Shown here: positions 53,179 to 61,587 of the stretch, piece by piece
Layout: each line of letters begins with the position of its first letter
How positions within the stretch are numbered: the stretch's first letter is position 1
Source of the DNA: Saccharothrix ecbatanensis
GTDB lineage: Bacteria > Actinomycetota > Actinomycetes > Mycobacteriales > Pseudonocardiaceae
Direction: 5' to 3'
Assembly (NCBI RefSeq): GCF_014205015.1
Contig: NZ_JACHMO010000001.1
Span: 5,890,001-5,954,000 of the forward strand
DNA length: 64,000 nt
Notes under the pieces: model-generated
The model's input: only the letters and a program-made list of their open reading frames with translations
Databases searched by the model: none
Told to the model about the DNA's origin: nothing
Translations under genes and position numbers: made by a program

Positions 53179-54711
53179 CTACTCGAGCCACCCCGGGATG
53201 CCCGGGGTCGGACCGGCCGGCCGGTCCGCGTCCAAGGACGCGGCCGACTGCGGCGCGGGCTCGACCGCGGCGCACCGCGCGCCGGGACGCGGTGTCTTGA
53301 GGTTGATCAGGTAGTCGTCCGTGGCGCCACGCGTGCAGTCGCTGCGGTCGTAGACGCCGTGGCCCCAGCCCTCGTAGGTCAGCAGGACCGTGGTGTCACG
53401 GCTCTGCCGGTGCGCGTTGACCGCCCACTCGTACCCGGTGGCCGGGTCGTAGAGGGAGTTCATCATCAGGATCTTCGGCGCGTCCTTGATCCTCAGCCGG
53501 TGCTGCGGGTTGTTCACCTTCTTCGGCAGGCCGACGCAGCCGGCCGTCGCCTGGTGGCCGAGCGCCGAGCCGCGCATGTGCGGCGCGATCTGCCGGTTGC
53601 GGTCCACCAGGGCGGAGAACTCGCGGTGGCTACCGACCCGGATCGCCCAGTCCTGGCAGAACACGGCCGTGAACGGGTTGTGCGCCGTCTCCACCTGTGC
53701 GGTGAAGGCGGACGACGGCGCCTGCCCCGTGTCCAGAGCGGTCAGCAACTCGGCCAACTGCGTCCAATCGGGACCGTAGAACGCGCCGAACGCGGTGCCG
53801 ATGATGTCGTCGGCGGTCACCTTGTAGTCGGGGTCCCAGGGGTCGACGATCTCGCCGCGGTCGGCGCGGTCGAGCAGGTTGTCCCAGAACTTCGCCACCT
53901 CACGGCCGTGCAGGGCGCACGACTCGGTGCGGTCGCACCACTTCACGAACTCCTCGAACGAGGACTCGGCGGTCGCGGCCTCGGTCTCGTTGAACCGCCA
54001 CGTGCCGAGGCTGTGGTCCATGTTCGAGTCGATCACCATGGCGCGGATGTTCCGGCCGTACCGCTCGGCGTACTGCTGGCCGATCAGCGTGCCGTACGAG
54101 ACGCCGTAGTAGTTGATCTCCTGCTCGCCGAGCGCCCGGCGCAGCGCGTCGATGTCCTGGACCACCGCGCCGGTGTCGGCGTGGTCGTAGATCGGGCCGC
54201 TGTGCTTTCGGCAGTCAGCGGCCAACTCGCGGTTGTAGGCGGCGAGCGCCTCGAACTCCCGCTGGTTCGCCGGGTGGATCGAAGGCTGCTTCTGCAGCAC
54301 CTCGATCGAGCACTGCACCGGCTGGCTGCGGGCGACGCCACGCGGGTCGAACCCGATGATGTCGAAGCGCTCCTGCACCTCCGGGCTGAAGTAGCGGTTG
54401 GCCCCCAGCGCGAAGTCGACGCCCGAGCCGCCCGGACCGCCGGGGTTGATCACCATGATCCCGACTCGCTTGGCCGGGTCGGTGGCCTTGCGGCGGGCCA
54501 AGGCGAGGTCGAACTTCTCACCGCTTGGGTTTGCCCAGTCGATGGGCAGGCTCAGCGTGCCGCACTCCACCTCCGCCATTTCCGGGCACGGCTTCCAGTC
54601 GATGCCCGTAGCGCCTTGCGGTTCCGTTTCGGCCGTGGCGAATGACGTTGTCCCCGTGACGAGCGCGAGGGCGGTGGCCACACCGCCGAGCGCCCGGATG
54701 ATCGGTCGCAC
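53179..54711 (-). CDS. Exported alpha/beta hydrolase, TAP-like tripeptidyl aminopeptidase family
   Basis: Secreted serine aminopeptidase-like protein (SlpD/SlpE or Tap type), 510 residues with a signal peptide (ALGGVATALALVTGTTSFATA). Alpha/beta hydrolase N-part starts at WKPCPEM with INPGGPGGSG oxyanion region; the nucleophile is YYGVSYGTLIG; the TAP C-terminal domain supplies Asp (MMNSLYDPATGYE) and His (YEGWGHGVYDR). Six or more cysteines fit an extracellular protein. The GTG at 54711 has GGGAGGA upstream. A palindrome shared with the deacetylase gene lies 24 bp before the start. It probably degrades peptides outside the cell. Confidence 0.93.
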   Translation of the reverse strand: MRPIIRALGGVATALALVTGTTSFATAETEPQGATGIDWKPCPEMAEVECGTLSLPIDWANPSGEKFDLALARRKATDPAKRVGIMVINPGGPGGSGVDFALGANRYFSPEVQERFDIIGFDPRGVARSQPVQCSIEVLQKQPSIHPANQREFEALAAYNRELAADCRKHSGPIYDHADTGAVVQDIDALRRALGEQEINYYGVSYGTLIGQQYAERYGRNIRAMVIDSNMDHSLGTWRFNETEAATAESSFEEFVKWCDRTESCALHGREVAKFWDNLLDRADRGEIVDPWDPDYKVTADDIIGTAFGAFYGPDWTQLAELLTALDTGQAPSSAFTAQVETAHNPFTAVFCQDWAIRVGSHREFSALVDRNRQIAPHMRGSALGHQATAGCVGLPKKVNNPQHRLRIKDAPKILMMNSLYDPATGYEWAVNAHRQSRDTTVLLTYEGWGHGVYDRSDCTRGATDDYLINLKTPRPGARCAAVEPAPQSAASLDADRPAGPTPGIPGWLE

Positions 54712-54734
54712 AGGTTCCTCCCTAGTTCCTGTTA

Positions 54735-54747
54735 ACCCAATCGGGTG
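54735..54747 (-). promoter_or_regulatory. Palindrome CACCCGATTGGGT upstream of the exported peptidase
   Basis: Minus-strand CACCCGATTGGGT is followed by TAACAGG, a -10-like sequence, 24 bp from the start. The layout (palindrome directly joined to a -10) matches 1501-1516 upstream of the deacetylase lipoprotein. About 50 bp further upstream a TTACCGGTAA palindrome (54795-54804) and an ACTGAAGTCTT copy (54786-54796) occur. Confidence 0.45.
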
Positions 54748-54851
54748 TCCGCAGGCTTCCAGGGCGGCTGATCACGCCACAACCGACTGAAGTCTTACCG
54801 GTAATCAACCCATGGGCTGACACCCATTCCGGTAGAACACAGGCGTGTAGC

Positions 54852-55850
54852 TCACGAGAAGTCCTGGTACCTCTGGGTGATCACCCTGAGGCCATCCGAG
54901 GTCAAGCCACCGAACAGCCGCAGTCTTGCCATTCCGCCATCCGGGTAGATGTCGAGCCGCGCGTGGGTCGTCTCGACGTCCTGGTCGATCCGGAACCGGT
55001 GGCGGGTGTCCGGCTGGAGGCGCGTCCGGGGCAGCACGTCGAACTCCGCGCCGGTGCGCGCGTTCCGGCCCCGGATCGACGCCCAGCCCGGCGCGTTGCC
55101 CTTGAAGTGACTGGTGTCGAGTTCGGCGAGCCGGATGACGCCCGGCGCCGCGAGTTCCACCTCCACCCAGTCGTTCCCGTCGTCACGCCGCCGCGCGGTC
55201 TCCCAGCCCTCGCCCATCAGGGCGGCCTGGCCCGGCGCGATGAGGTTGGCGGGCGAGCCGTAGAACATGTCGCTGCACCCGGTGATCGACGCGCCGTTCT
55301 CCAGCGCGGCCAGGTCCAGCGCGTCGGGGACGATCAGGTCCGGGTCGACCACCGGCCGGCCGAACACCCGCAGCCTCGCCACGCCGCCGTCCGGGTAGAT
55401 GGTCAGCCGGACGTGCGTGTAGCGGCGGTCCGCGGACACCTCGAAGTAGTGCTTCCGGTCGCCGCCGAGCGGTGACTTCGGGACCACGGTCTCCCAGTCG
55501 GTCAGCTCGTCGGGGGCCGGATAGCCCTTGGCCGCGGTCGCCTCGACCGACGCGAACGGCGGGTAGTTGCCCTTGAAGAACGCGGTGTCGACGACGACGC
55601 CCTGGATCACGCCCGGCAGGCCGAGGCGCACGATCGCATGGTCCTCACCCAGCTCACGCCGGCGGCGCGTCTCCCACCCGTCGTAGACCTGGCCCTTGTG
55701 CCCGAACGTGTAGGTCCGGTACTCCGGTTCGGGCTTGCGGATCAGGTTCTCGCGTTCGGCGAACAACTCGTCGTTGGCCCACGCCACGCTGCCGCCCACG
55801 GCACGGCAGGCGAGGTCGGGGAGTCGGGTCCAGTCGGGCGCTTCGCTCAT
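54852..55850 (-). CDS. alc: Allantoicase
   Basis: Hydrolyses allantoate to ureidoglycolate and urea. 332 residues from the ATG at 55850 with GAGGAG upstream. The protein is two homologous jelly-roll repeats: the first has GQVYDGWETRRRR, ...DTAFFKGNYPP... and IYPDGGVARLRVFG; the second has GEGWETARRRDDG, LDTSHFKGNAPGW and IYPDGGMARLRLFG. Both are complete. It is the last gene of the leftward ureide operon, nine bases after allB. The long frame upstream of the ATG is a shadow of allB. Confidence 0.95.
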   Translation of the reverse strand: MSEAPDWTRLPDLACRAVGGSVAWANDELFAERENLIRKPEPEYRTYTFGHKGQVYDGWETRRRRELGEDHAIVRLGLPGVIQGVVVDTAFFKGNYPPFASVEATAAKGYPAPDELTDWETVVPKSPLGGDRKHYFEVSADRRYTHVRLTIYPDGGVARLRVFGRPVVDPDLIVPDALDLAALENGASITGCSDMFYGSPANLIAPGQAALMGEGWETARRRDDGNDWVEVELAAPGVIRLAELDTSHFKGNAPGWASIRGRNARTGAEFDVLPRTRLQPDTRHRFRIDQDVETTHARLDIYPDGGMARLRLFGGLTSDGLRVITQRYQDFS

Positions 55851-55858
55851 ACGGCTCC

Positions 55859-57190
55859 TCAATCCGGTTCTCGGCTGGGCCGAGTGGGTGCCTGCGGGTG
55901 TGTCAGCAACCGCCCGCGCGGTTGGTCGTCGATCTGCCGACCGCGCAACCAGGTCTGCCGCACGACGCCCGCCAGCGGACGTCCGTGGTACGGCGTGACG
56001 GGGTTGCGGTGGCGCAGCTTGGCGCGGTCCACCACGAACGCGTCGTCCGGCGCGAACACGCAGAAGTCGGCGTCCGCGCCGGGTGCGATGCGGCCCTTGG
56101 CGCCCAGCCCGACCAGGTCGGCCGGGTTGGTGGCCATCCACCGGACCACGTCGGTCAGCGTGTGGCCCCGTTGCCGGGCTTGGGTCCACACGGCGGGCAA
56201 GCCAAGTTGCAGGCTCGCGATACCGCCCCACGCGGTGGCGAAGTCGCCCTCTTTCAGGTCAGGCGTGCACGGCGAGTGGTCCGTGACGACGAGGTCGATC
56301 ACGTTGTCGCGCAAGGCGTGCCAGAGCTGTTCGCGGTTGGCCGCGTCACGGATCGGCGGGCAGCACTTGAACTCCGTCGCCGAGTCGCCGATCTCCTCCG
56401 CGACGAACGTCAGGTAGTGCGGGCACGTTTCGGCGGTGAGCCGGAGCCCGCGGTCCTTCGCGGCCCGGACCTGGTCCACGGCCTCACCGCTGGACAGGTG
56501 CAGGACGTGCAGCCTGGCCTTGGTCTCCTCGGCCAGTCCCACGACGGTGGCGACGGCGTGCGACTCGGCCCGGTGCGGCCGGGAGTCCAGGAAGCTCACG
56601 TAGCCGGGGCCCGATTCGCCGACCTCGCGCGGGTCCTCGGCGTGCACGATCGTCAGCGCGTCCCGCGACCGGAGTTCTGTCAGGGCAGCCCGCAACTGGT
56701 CGTCGGTGACGTGCGGGAACTCGTCCACGCCGGAGTGGATCAGGAAGCACTTGAACCCGAACACGCCCGCGTCGTGCAGGTCCGCGAGGTCGTCCAGGTT
56801 GGTCGGCACGATGCCGCCCCAGAACCCGACGTCCACGTGCGCCTTGTCCCGGGCCGACTCCTGCTTGGCCTTCAGTGCGGCGACGGTGGTCGTCGGCGGC
56901 AGGCTGTTGAGCGGCATGTCGATGATCGTGGTGACCCCACCGGCCGCGGCTGCCCTGGTGGCCGTGTCGAAGCCCTCCCAGTCGCTGCGGCCGGGGTCGT
57001 TCACGTGGACGTGCGTGTCGACCAGGCCGGGGAGGAGGACTTCGTCGTCGGCGAGCTCGACCACGGTGTCGCCGTCGAGGTGGTCGGCCACCGCCACGAT
57101 CCGACCGTTCTCGACGCCGACGTCAGCCGAGCGTTCACCGTCAGGGGTGACCACTCGGGCCGCGCGGAACACCAGGTCCATGGGCCTCAC
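55859..57190 (-). CDS. allB: Allantoinase
   Basis: Cyclic amidohydrolase that opens the hydantoin ring of allantoin to allantoate. 443 residues. Metal ligands: [16 protein letters not shown] (HxH), carboxylated Lys in [10 protein letters not shown], His in TIVHAED... and [11 protein letters not shown], Asp in [10 protein letters not shown]. The C-terminal HG(R/K)xLxGxV region is present. The start may be the GTG at 57190 or the ATG at 57181; the GTG has a better-spaced GGA. A gap of 105 bp follows gcl, without a clear hairpin, so read-through is likely. Confidence 0.95.
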   Translation of the reverse strand: MRPMDLVFRAARVVTPDGERSADVGVENGRIVAVADHLDGDTVVELADDEVLLPGLVDTHVHVNDPGRSDWEGFDTATRAAAAGGVTTIIDMPLNSLPPTTTVAALKAKQESARDKAHVDVGFWGGIVPTNLDDLADLHDAGVFGFKCFLIHSGVDEFPHVTDDQLRAALTELRSRDALTIVHAEDPREVGESGPGYVSFLDSRPHRAESHAVATVVGLAEETKARLHVLHLSSGEAVDQVRAAKDRGLRLTAETCPHYLTFVAEEIGDSATEFKCCPPIRDAANREQLWHALRDNVIDLVVTDHSPCTPDLKEGDFATAWGGIASLQLGLPAVWTQARQRGHTLTDVVRWMATNPADLVGLGAKGRIAPGADADFCVFAPDDAFVVDRAKLRHRNPVTPYHGRPLAGVVRQTWLRGRQIDDQPRGRLLTHPQAPTRPSREPD

Positions 57191-57295
57191 TCTGACATCC
57201 GACCAGCCACAATGCGACTGTGCCCATGGCCGCTGCTCCGCAGACGGCAGGCTCGGTCGCCTGGGAAGTCGACCTCGCGTGGTGGTCGAGGAGGG

Positions 57296-59011
57296 TCACG
57301 GCAGGGGTTCGTACTCCCGCATCGTGTCGATCGATGTGCCGTTGGCGGTGTTGCCCTCACGTTCGATCATGATCTCGACCAGGACCGGGCGGCCGGTGCG
57401 GTCGGCTTCCTTGCGCGCCCATTCGAGGCTGTCCCGGATGCGGCCCGGTTCGGTCACGCGGGTTCCCGAGCAGCCGTACGCCTCCATGATCTTGACGTTG
57501 TCCGAGCCGACCGTGTCGTAGTGGATGTCGACCTCGTACGTCATGTCGTACCCACCGTGGTCCTCGGCCATCCGGATCAGGCCCAGGTACTCGTTGTTCA
57601 GCATGATCAGCACGAACGGCACGTCGTACTGGGCGCCGACGGCCAGCTCCTCCACCAGGAACTGGAACGAGTAGTCGCCGACGATGCCCACCACCTCGGC
57701 CGCCGGATCGGTGCGCTTGAGCGCCTTCTTCACGCCGATCGCGGCCGGGATCTCCCAGCCGAGCGGCCCCGCCTGACCGCAGACCTGGTAGTGCCGCGGC
57801 TTGTGCGCCTTCTGGTGCTGCCCGGACCAGATCTGGTAGAGCCCGATCGCGGTGACGAAGTAGGTGTCCGGGCCGTAGAACTCGTTGATCTCCTTGAACA
57901 CCCGCGGCGCTTTGACCGGCACGGTGTCGAAGTCCTCGCGCCGCAGCAGGGTCGCCTTCAGCTCCCGCGTCCGCGCCGTCCAGGCGTTGTCCGAACGAGG
58001 CGCGACGCGACTCTTCGCCAACGCCAGAAGCGCCCGCAGGAACGCCCTGACGTCCGACACCACGCCGAGGTCCGGCCCGAAGACCTTGCCGATCTGGGTC
58101 GGCTCGACGTCCACGTGGATGAACTTCCGGTCACCGCGGTAGGTCGCAAGGTCACCGGTGTGGCGGTCGCCGAACCGCGCACCCAGCGCGAGCACCAGGT
58201 CGCTCTCCAGGAACGACGCGTTGCCGTACCGCTGGGACGTCTGGATGCCCGTCATGCCCGCGTAGAGCGGGTGGTCCTCGTCGATCGCGCCCTTGCCCAT
58301 CAGGGTGGCCTGGATCGGGATCCGCAGGTGCTCCGCCAGCTCCAGCAGCTCTTCGTGCGCCTCGGCGAGGATCACGCCACCACCCGCCAACAACAACGGG
58401 CGTTCCGCGGCCAGGAGCATGTCCAACGCCCGCTCGACCCGTGCCGGATGTGGTTCGGGCCGCGTCACGGGCAGGGGCGCGTCGATGGTGTGGTCCCACT
58501 CGATCTCCTGCTTCTGCACGTCGATCGGCAGGTCGATCAGCACCGGCCCCGGCCGACCGGACCGGGCGATCCGGAACGCCTCCCGGAAGATCCACGGCGC
58601 CTGCGCGGCCTCCTTCACCTGCACCGCCCACTTGGTGACGGGTGCCGCGATGGCCACGATGTCGACCGCCTGGAACGCCTCCTGGTGCAGCTTCGTCGTC
58701 GCCGCCTGCCCGGTGATGCAGAGGATCGGCACGGAATCCGCCTGCGCGGTGTACAGACCGGTGATCATGTTGGTGCCCGCCGGGCCGGACGTCCCGATGG
58801 CCACGCCGACGTTGCCGGTCGTGCGGGACCAGCCGTCGGCCATGTGGGTCGCGCCTTCTTCGTGCCGGACGATCAGGTGCTCGATCGTGCCGTCCTGCTC
58901 CATCGCCTTGTAGAGCGGCAGGATCGCCGCTCCCGGGCAGCCGAAGACCGTGTCGATCCCTTCGCTCTTCAGGACTTCCACGACCGCTTGCATGACAGGG
59001 ATCCTGGACAT
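57296..59011 (-). CDS. gcl: Glyoxylate carboligase-like ThDP enzyme (tartronate-semialdehyde synthase) with Glu51
   Basis: Predicted to join two glyoxylates to tartronate semialdehyde plus CO2. 571 residues with the three ThDP domains; the C-terminal cofactor motif runs from GDYSFQFLVEELAVGAQYD to NNEYLGL. Gcl-like blocks include GTSGPAGTNMITGLY, QAVDIVAIAAPVTKWAV, DVEPTQIG and GQAGPLGWEIPAAIGV. At residue 51 the enzyme reads RHEEGATHM, whereas E. coli Gcl reads RHVEGASHM with Val51 in place of the canonical ThDP glutamate. This copy therefore keeps the ancestral Glu. The start overlaps the glxR stop (TGATG). Function is supported by neighbours glxR, hyi and allB. Confidence 0.85.
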   Translation of the reverse strand: MSRIPVMQAVVEVLKSEGIDTVFGCPGAAILPLYKAMEQDGTIEHLIVRHEEGATHMADGWSRTTGNVGVAIGTSGPAGTNMITGLYTAQADSVPILCITGQAATTKLHQEAFQAVDIVAIAAPVTKWAVQVKEAAQAPWIFREAFRIARSGRPGPVLIDLPIDVQKQEIEWDHTIDAPLPVTRPEPHPARVERALDMLLAAERPLLLAGGGVILAEAHEELLELAEHLRIPIQATLMGKGAIDEDHPLYAGMTGIQTSQRYGNASFLESDLVLALGARFGDRHTGDLATYRGDRKFIHVDVEPTQIGKVFGPDLGVVSDVRAFLRALLALAKSRVAPRSDNAWTARTRELKATLLRREDFDTVPVKAPRVFKEINEFYGPDTYFVTAIGLYQIWSGQHQKAHKPRHYQVCGQAGPLGWEIPAAIGVKKALKRTDPAAEVVGIVGDYSFQFLVEELAVGAQYDVPFVLIMLNNEYLGLIRMAEDHGGYDMTYEVDIHYDTVGSDNVKIMEAYGCSGTRVTEPGRIRDSLEWARKEADRTGRPVLVEIMIEREGNTANGTSIDTMREYEPLP

Positions 59012-59883
59012 CAGGGCCTCCCGGAGAGGTTCTCGACGACCTTCAACAACGCCGAGTGGTCGAGGGATCCGTACCCCTGTGCCCGGCCGGACGCGATGAG
59101 CTGGGCGATCAGCCCCGTCACCGGTAGTGCGACGTCGACCTGGCGGGCCGCGGCGAGCGCGATGCCCATGTCCTTGTGGTGCAGGTCGATGCGGAAACCC
59201 GGCCGGAACTCGCGCGCGATCATCGTGTCGCGCTTGAGGTCCAGGATCCGGTTGGCGGCCAGCCCGCCGGCCAGCACGTCCAAGCCGGCCTTGGCGTCCA
59301 CTCCGGACGCTTCGAGCAGCACGATCGCCTCGGCCACCAGGGCGTAGATGCCGCCGACCATGAGCTGGTTCGCGGCCTTCACGACCTGGCCGGAGCCGTG
59401 CGGACCGACGTGGACGACGGTCTTGCCGAGCGTGTCGAGGATCGGCCTCGCCGCCGCGAAGTCCCCCTCCTCGCCGCCGACCATGATCGACAAAGTGGCC
59501 TGCTTAGCGCCCGTCTCACCGCCGGAGACCGGCGCGTCGAGCACCCGCACACCCCGCTTCGCGCCTTCCTCGGCCACGGCGAGGGACGTCTCCGGGCGGA
59601 TGGTGCTCATGTCGATCAGCAACGTGCCGCGGGCGACACCGTCGAGGACAGTGCCCAGGACGACCTCCTCCACGTGCGGGTGGTCCGGCAGCATGGTGAT
59701 GACGACTTCGGCGCCCTCGACCGCGTCACGCGCGCTCGCCGCCGCCGTGCCGCCCGCCGCGGTGAGCTTGGCGAGCGCGTCCTCGTTCAGGTCGAAACCG
59801 GTCACCCGATGACCGGCGGCGACCAGGTGGGCGGACATGGGCGAGCCCATGATGCCCAGTCCGATGAACCCGATCCTGCTCAT
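59011..59883 (-). CDS. glxR: 2-hydroxy-3-oxopropionate (tartronate semialdehyde) reductase
   Basis: NAD(P)H-dependent beta-hydroxyacid dehydrogenase that reduces tartronate semialdehyde to D-glycerate. 290 residues. The Rossmann motif is GFIGLGIMGSPMSAHL, the substrate loop DAPVSGGETGA and the catalytic Lys lies in GQVVKAANQLMVGG. The C-terminal helical domain includes RIDLHHKDMGIAL. The start overlaps the hyi stop by four bases (ATGA) and the stop overlaps the gcl start. Confidence 0.95.
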   Translation of the reverse strand: MSRIGFIGLGIMGSPMSAHLVAAGHRVTGFDLNEDALAKLTAAGGTAAASARDAVEGAEVVITMLPDHPHVEEVVLGTVLDGVARGTLLIDMSTIRPETSLAVAEEGAKRGVRVLDAPVSGGETGAKQATLSIMVGGEEGDFAAARPILDTLGKTVVHVGPHGSGQVVKAANQLMVGGIYALVAEAIVLLEASGVDAKAGLDVLAGGLAANRILDLKRDTMIAREFRPGFRIDLHHKDMGIALAAARQVDVALPVTGLIAQLIASGRAQGYGSLDHSALLKVVENLSGRP

Positions 59884-60641
59884 GTCGCGTCCTTCCGGTC
59901 GAGCCAGTCGAACCCTCCGGTTTTCGCCTGGTACTCAAGGCCGACGTAGCCCTGGTAGCCGTTGGCTTCGAGCTTCGAGAGGTAGCCGAAGACGTCCAGT
60001 TCCCCCGTGCCCGGCTCACCGCGGCCCGGCGCGTCGGCGATCTGGACGTGGCCGATCCGGGCCACGTGGTCGGCGACGACGGCGTCGAGGTCGTCACCGT
60101 TGACCGCGAGGTGGTAGAGGTCGGCGAGGAGGGCGACGTTGTCGCGGCCGACCCGGTCGACGACCGCCAGCACGTCGGCGGCGGTGCGCAACGGGTAGTC
60201 CGGCGCACCCGACAGGGGTTCCACCAGCACGACCGCGCCGATCCCGGCGGCCACGTCGGCCGCGTACGCGAGGTTTTCGAGCGCGGTGGCCGTGGTCGGG
60301 AAGTTGCCGTGCAGGGCGTTGAACGCGCGACAGCCGAGCCGGGTGGCGATACCGGCCGCGATCTCCACGTTGGCGCGGAACTCCGACTCCCTGCCGGGCC
60401 ACGCCACCAGGCCGCGGTCACCGGCCGGCATGTCGCCGGCGAAGAAGTTCAGGCCCACGAGCCGGACCCCGGCGTCGGTCACGGCCGCCTCGAACGCCTC
60501 GATCTCGCGGGTCGGGGGCACGGCTTCGGCGAACGGCCACCAGAACTCGACCGCGTCGAACCCGGCCGCACGGGCCGCGGCAGGTCGTTCCAGCACCGGG
60601 AGGTCGGTGAACAGGATCGACAGGTTGACGTCGTACCGCAT
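59880..60641 (-). CDS. hyi: Hydroxypyruvate isomerase family TIM-barrel protein
   Basis: Isomerises hydroxypyruvate and tartronate semialdehyde. 253 residues. Starts MRYDVNLSILFTDLPVLERPAAARAAGFDAVEFWWPF, the typical Hyi opening with the ligand residues; later Glu in VLVEPLSG and the metal-site stretches DLYHLAVNGDD, HVQIADAPGRGEPGTGELD and VGLEYQAKTG. It is the first gene of the leftward operon hyi - glxR - gcl - allB - alc. Confidence 0.94.
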   Translation of the reverse strand: MRYDVNLSILFTDLPVLERPAAARAAGFDAVEFWWPFAEAVPPTREIEAFEAAVTDAGVRLVGLNFFAGDMPAGDRGLVAWPGRESEFRANVEIAAGIATRLGCRAFNALHGNFPTTATALENLAYAADVAAGIGAVVLVEPLSGAPDYPLRTAADVLAVVDRVGRDNVALLADLYHLAVNGDDLDAVVADHVARIGHVQIADAPGRGEPGTGELDVFGYLSKLEANGYQGYVGLEYQAKTGGFDWLDRKDAT

Positions 60642-60659
60642 CAGCCTTCCTTCCAGTTC

Positions 60660-60784
60660 TTCCGCAATGCGGAATCTTACTTCCGTATATCGAGAGCGTA
60701 GGCGCGTTCTCGACGGCGGCGCAAGACTGTTGACACGCTCGGAGGGCGCTCGTACCGTCCCTCTTTGCGGAAATGGGATTCCGA
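60660..60784. promoter_or_regulatory. Divergent ureide control region with two inverted repeats
   Basis: Operator 1: TTCCGCAATGCGGAA (60660-60674), six-base arms, lies just downstream of the hyi -10 (TAAGAT, minus strand 60680-60675). Operator 2: GCGGAA-N6-TTCCGA (60767-60784), next to the rightward start of transcription. Both have the same TTCCGC/GCGGAA half-site, as expected for an IclR-type (AllR-like) repressor; no such gene is in the window. Confidence 0.6.
60730..60758 (+). promoter_or_regulatory. Promoter of the uraD - uraH - uricase operon
   Basis: Perfect TTGACA (60730-60735), 17-bp spacer, TACCGT (60753-60758). Transcription would start near 60765, immediately before operator 2, so a bound repressor would block escape or elongation. 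AGGGAG lies five bases before the uraD GTG. Confidence 0.7.
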
Positions 60785-60805
60785 CATACAGAAAAGGGAG
60801 CCTTA

Positions 60806-61291
60806 GTGCCCGGTCTGGAAGGGTTCAACTCCGCACCTCCGGACGAGCTCCGTCCCCTGCTCACCGAATGCCTCGCGGTGCCGCGCTGGGTCGACGCGCT
60901 GCTGGCCGGCCGCCCGTACGCCGATGTGGACGCGCTGCTCGCCGCGTCGGACCGGTTCGCCGACCTGACCGACGACGAGGTGCGCACCGCCATCTCCGGT
61001 CACCCGCGCATCGGCGAGAAGGCCCGCACGGGTGGTGTGTCGGCGAAGTGGTCGGCAGACGAGCAGTCCGGCGTCACGGCGTCGCTCGCGGACCGGCTCC
61101 TGGCGGCCAACGCCGCCTACGAGGACCGTTTCGGGCACATCTACCTGGTGTGCGCGACCGGGTTGACCGGCGAGCGGATGCTGGCCGACCTCGCGGCCCG
61201 GATGGACAACCCGCCGGCCGCCGAACTCCGCGTGGTGAGCCGGGAACTGGCGAAGATCGCGGCGCTGCGGTTGCGAAAGGTGCTGGCATGA
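60806..61291 (+). CDS. uraD: 2-oxo-4-hydroxy-4-carboxy-5-ureidoimidazoline (OHCU) decarboxylase
   Basis: Last enzyme from urate to S-allantoin. 161 residues from the GTG at 60806, which has AGGGAG upstream; an ATG at 60773 would lie inside operator 2. Family motifs: FNSAPPDELRPLLTECLAVPRWVDAL near the N-terminus (catalytic His of some relatives is replaced by Pro/Arg context), AISGHPRIGEKA and ANAAYEDRFGHIYLVCATG. The stop overlaps the uraH ATG. Confidence 0.93.
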   Translation: MPGLEGFNSAPPDELRPLLTECLAVPRWVDALLAGRPYADVDALLAASDRFADLTDDEVRTAISGHPRIGEKARTGGVSAKWSADEQSGVTASLADRLLAANAAYEDRFGHIYLVCATGLTGERMLADLAARMDNPPAAELRVVSRELAKIAALRLRKVLA

Positions 61292-61584
61292 CGACGCTCT
61301 CCACGCACGTGCTCGACGCCGAGGCGGGCGGGCCCAAGGTCGGCGTGCCGGTGCGGCTGGAACGCGACGGCGAGGTGCTGGCCGGGGGCGTGACCGACGA
61401 CGACGGCCGGCTGCGGTTCGGCGAAGACCTGGCGGCGGGCGTGCACCGGCTCGTGTTCGAGGTCGACACGCCGTTCTACCCGGAGATCACCATCGCGTTC
61501 CGGGTCGCCGACGACGGGCCGGGCCACCTCCACGTGCCCATCCTGCTGAGCCCGTTCGCATTCACGACCTACCGAGGGAGCTGA
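61288..61584 (+). CDS. uraH: 5-hydroxyisourate hydrolase (transthyretin-like)
   Basis: Opens 5-hydroxyisourate to OHCU. 98 residues, tetrameric transthyretin fold. Signature ends are intact: STHVLDAEAGGPKVGVPVRL at the start (catalytic His), Arg in the middle strand, HLHVPILLSPFAFTTYRGS with the C-terminal YRGS. The ATG overlaps the uraD stop by four bases. The middle gene of the rightward urate operon. Confidence 0.95.
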   Translation: MTTLSTHVLDAEAGGPKVGVPVRLERDGEVLAGGVTDDDGRLRFGEDLAAGVHRLVFEVDTPFYPEITIAFRVADDGPGHLHVPILLSPFAFTTYRGS

Positions 61585-61587
61585 CCG

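Noticed and set aside
55898..59347. Very long plus-strand open frame (1149 codons) across allB, gcl and glxR
   Set aside because: It is antisense to three recognised enzymes. In DNA of about 72 percent G+C, opposite frames stay open by codon bias. It has Arg/Gly/Val-rich sequence with no domain.
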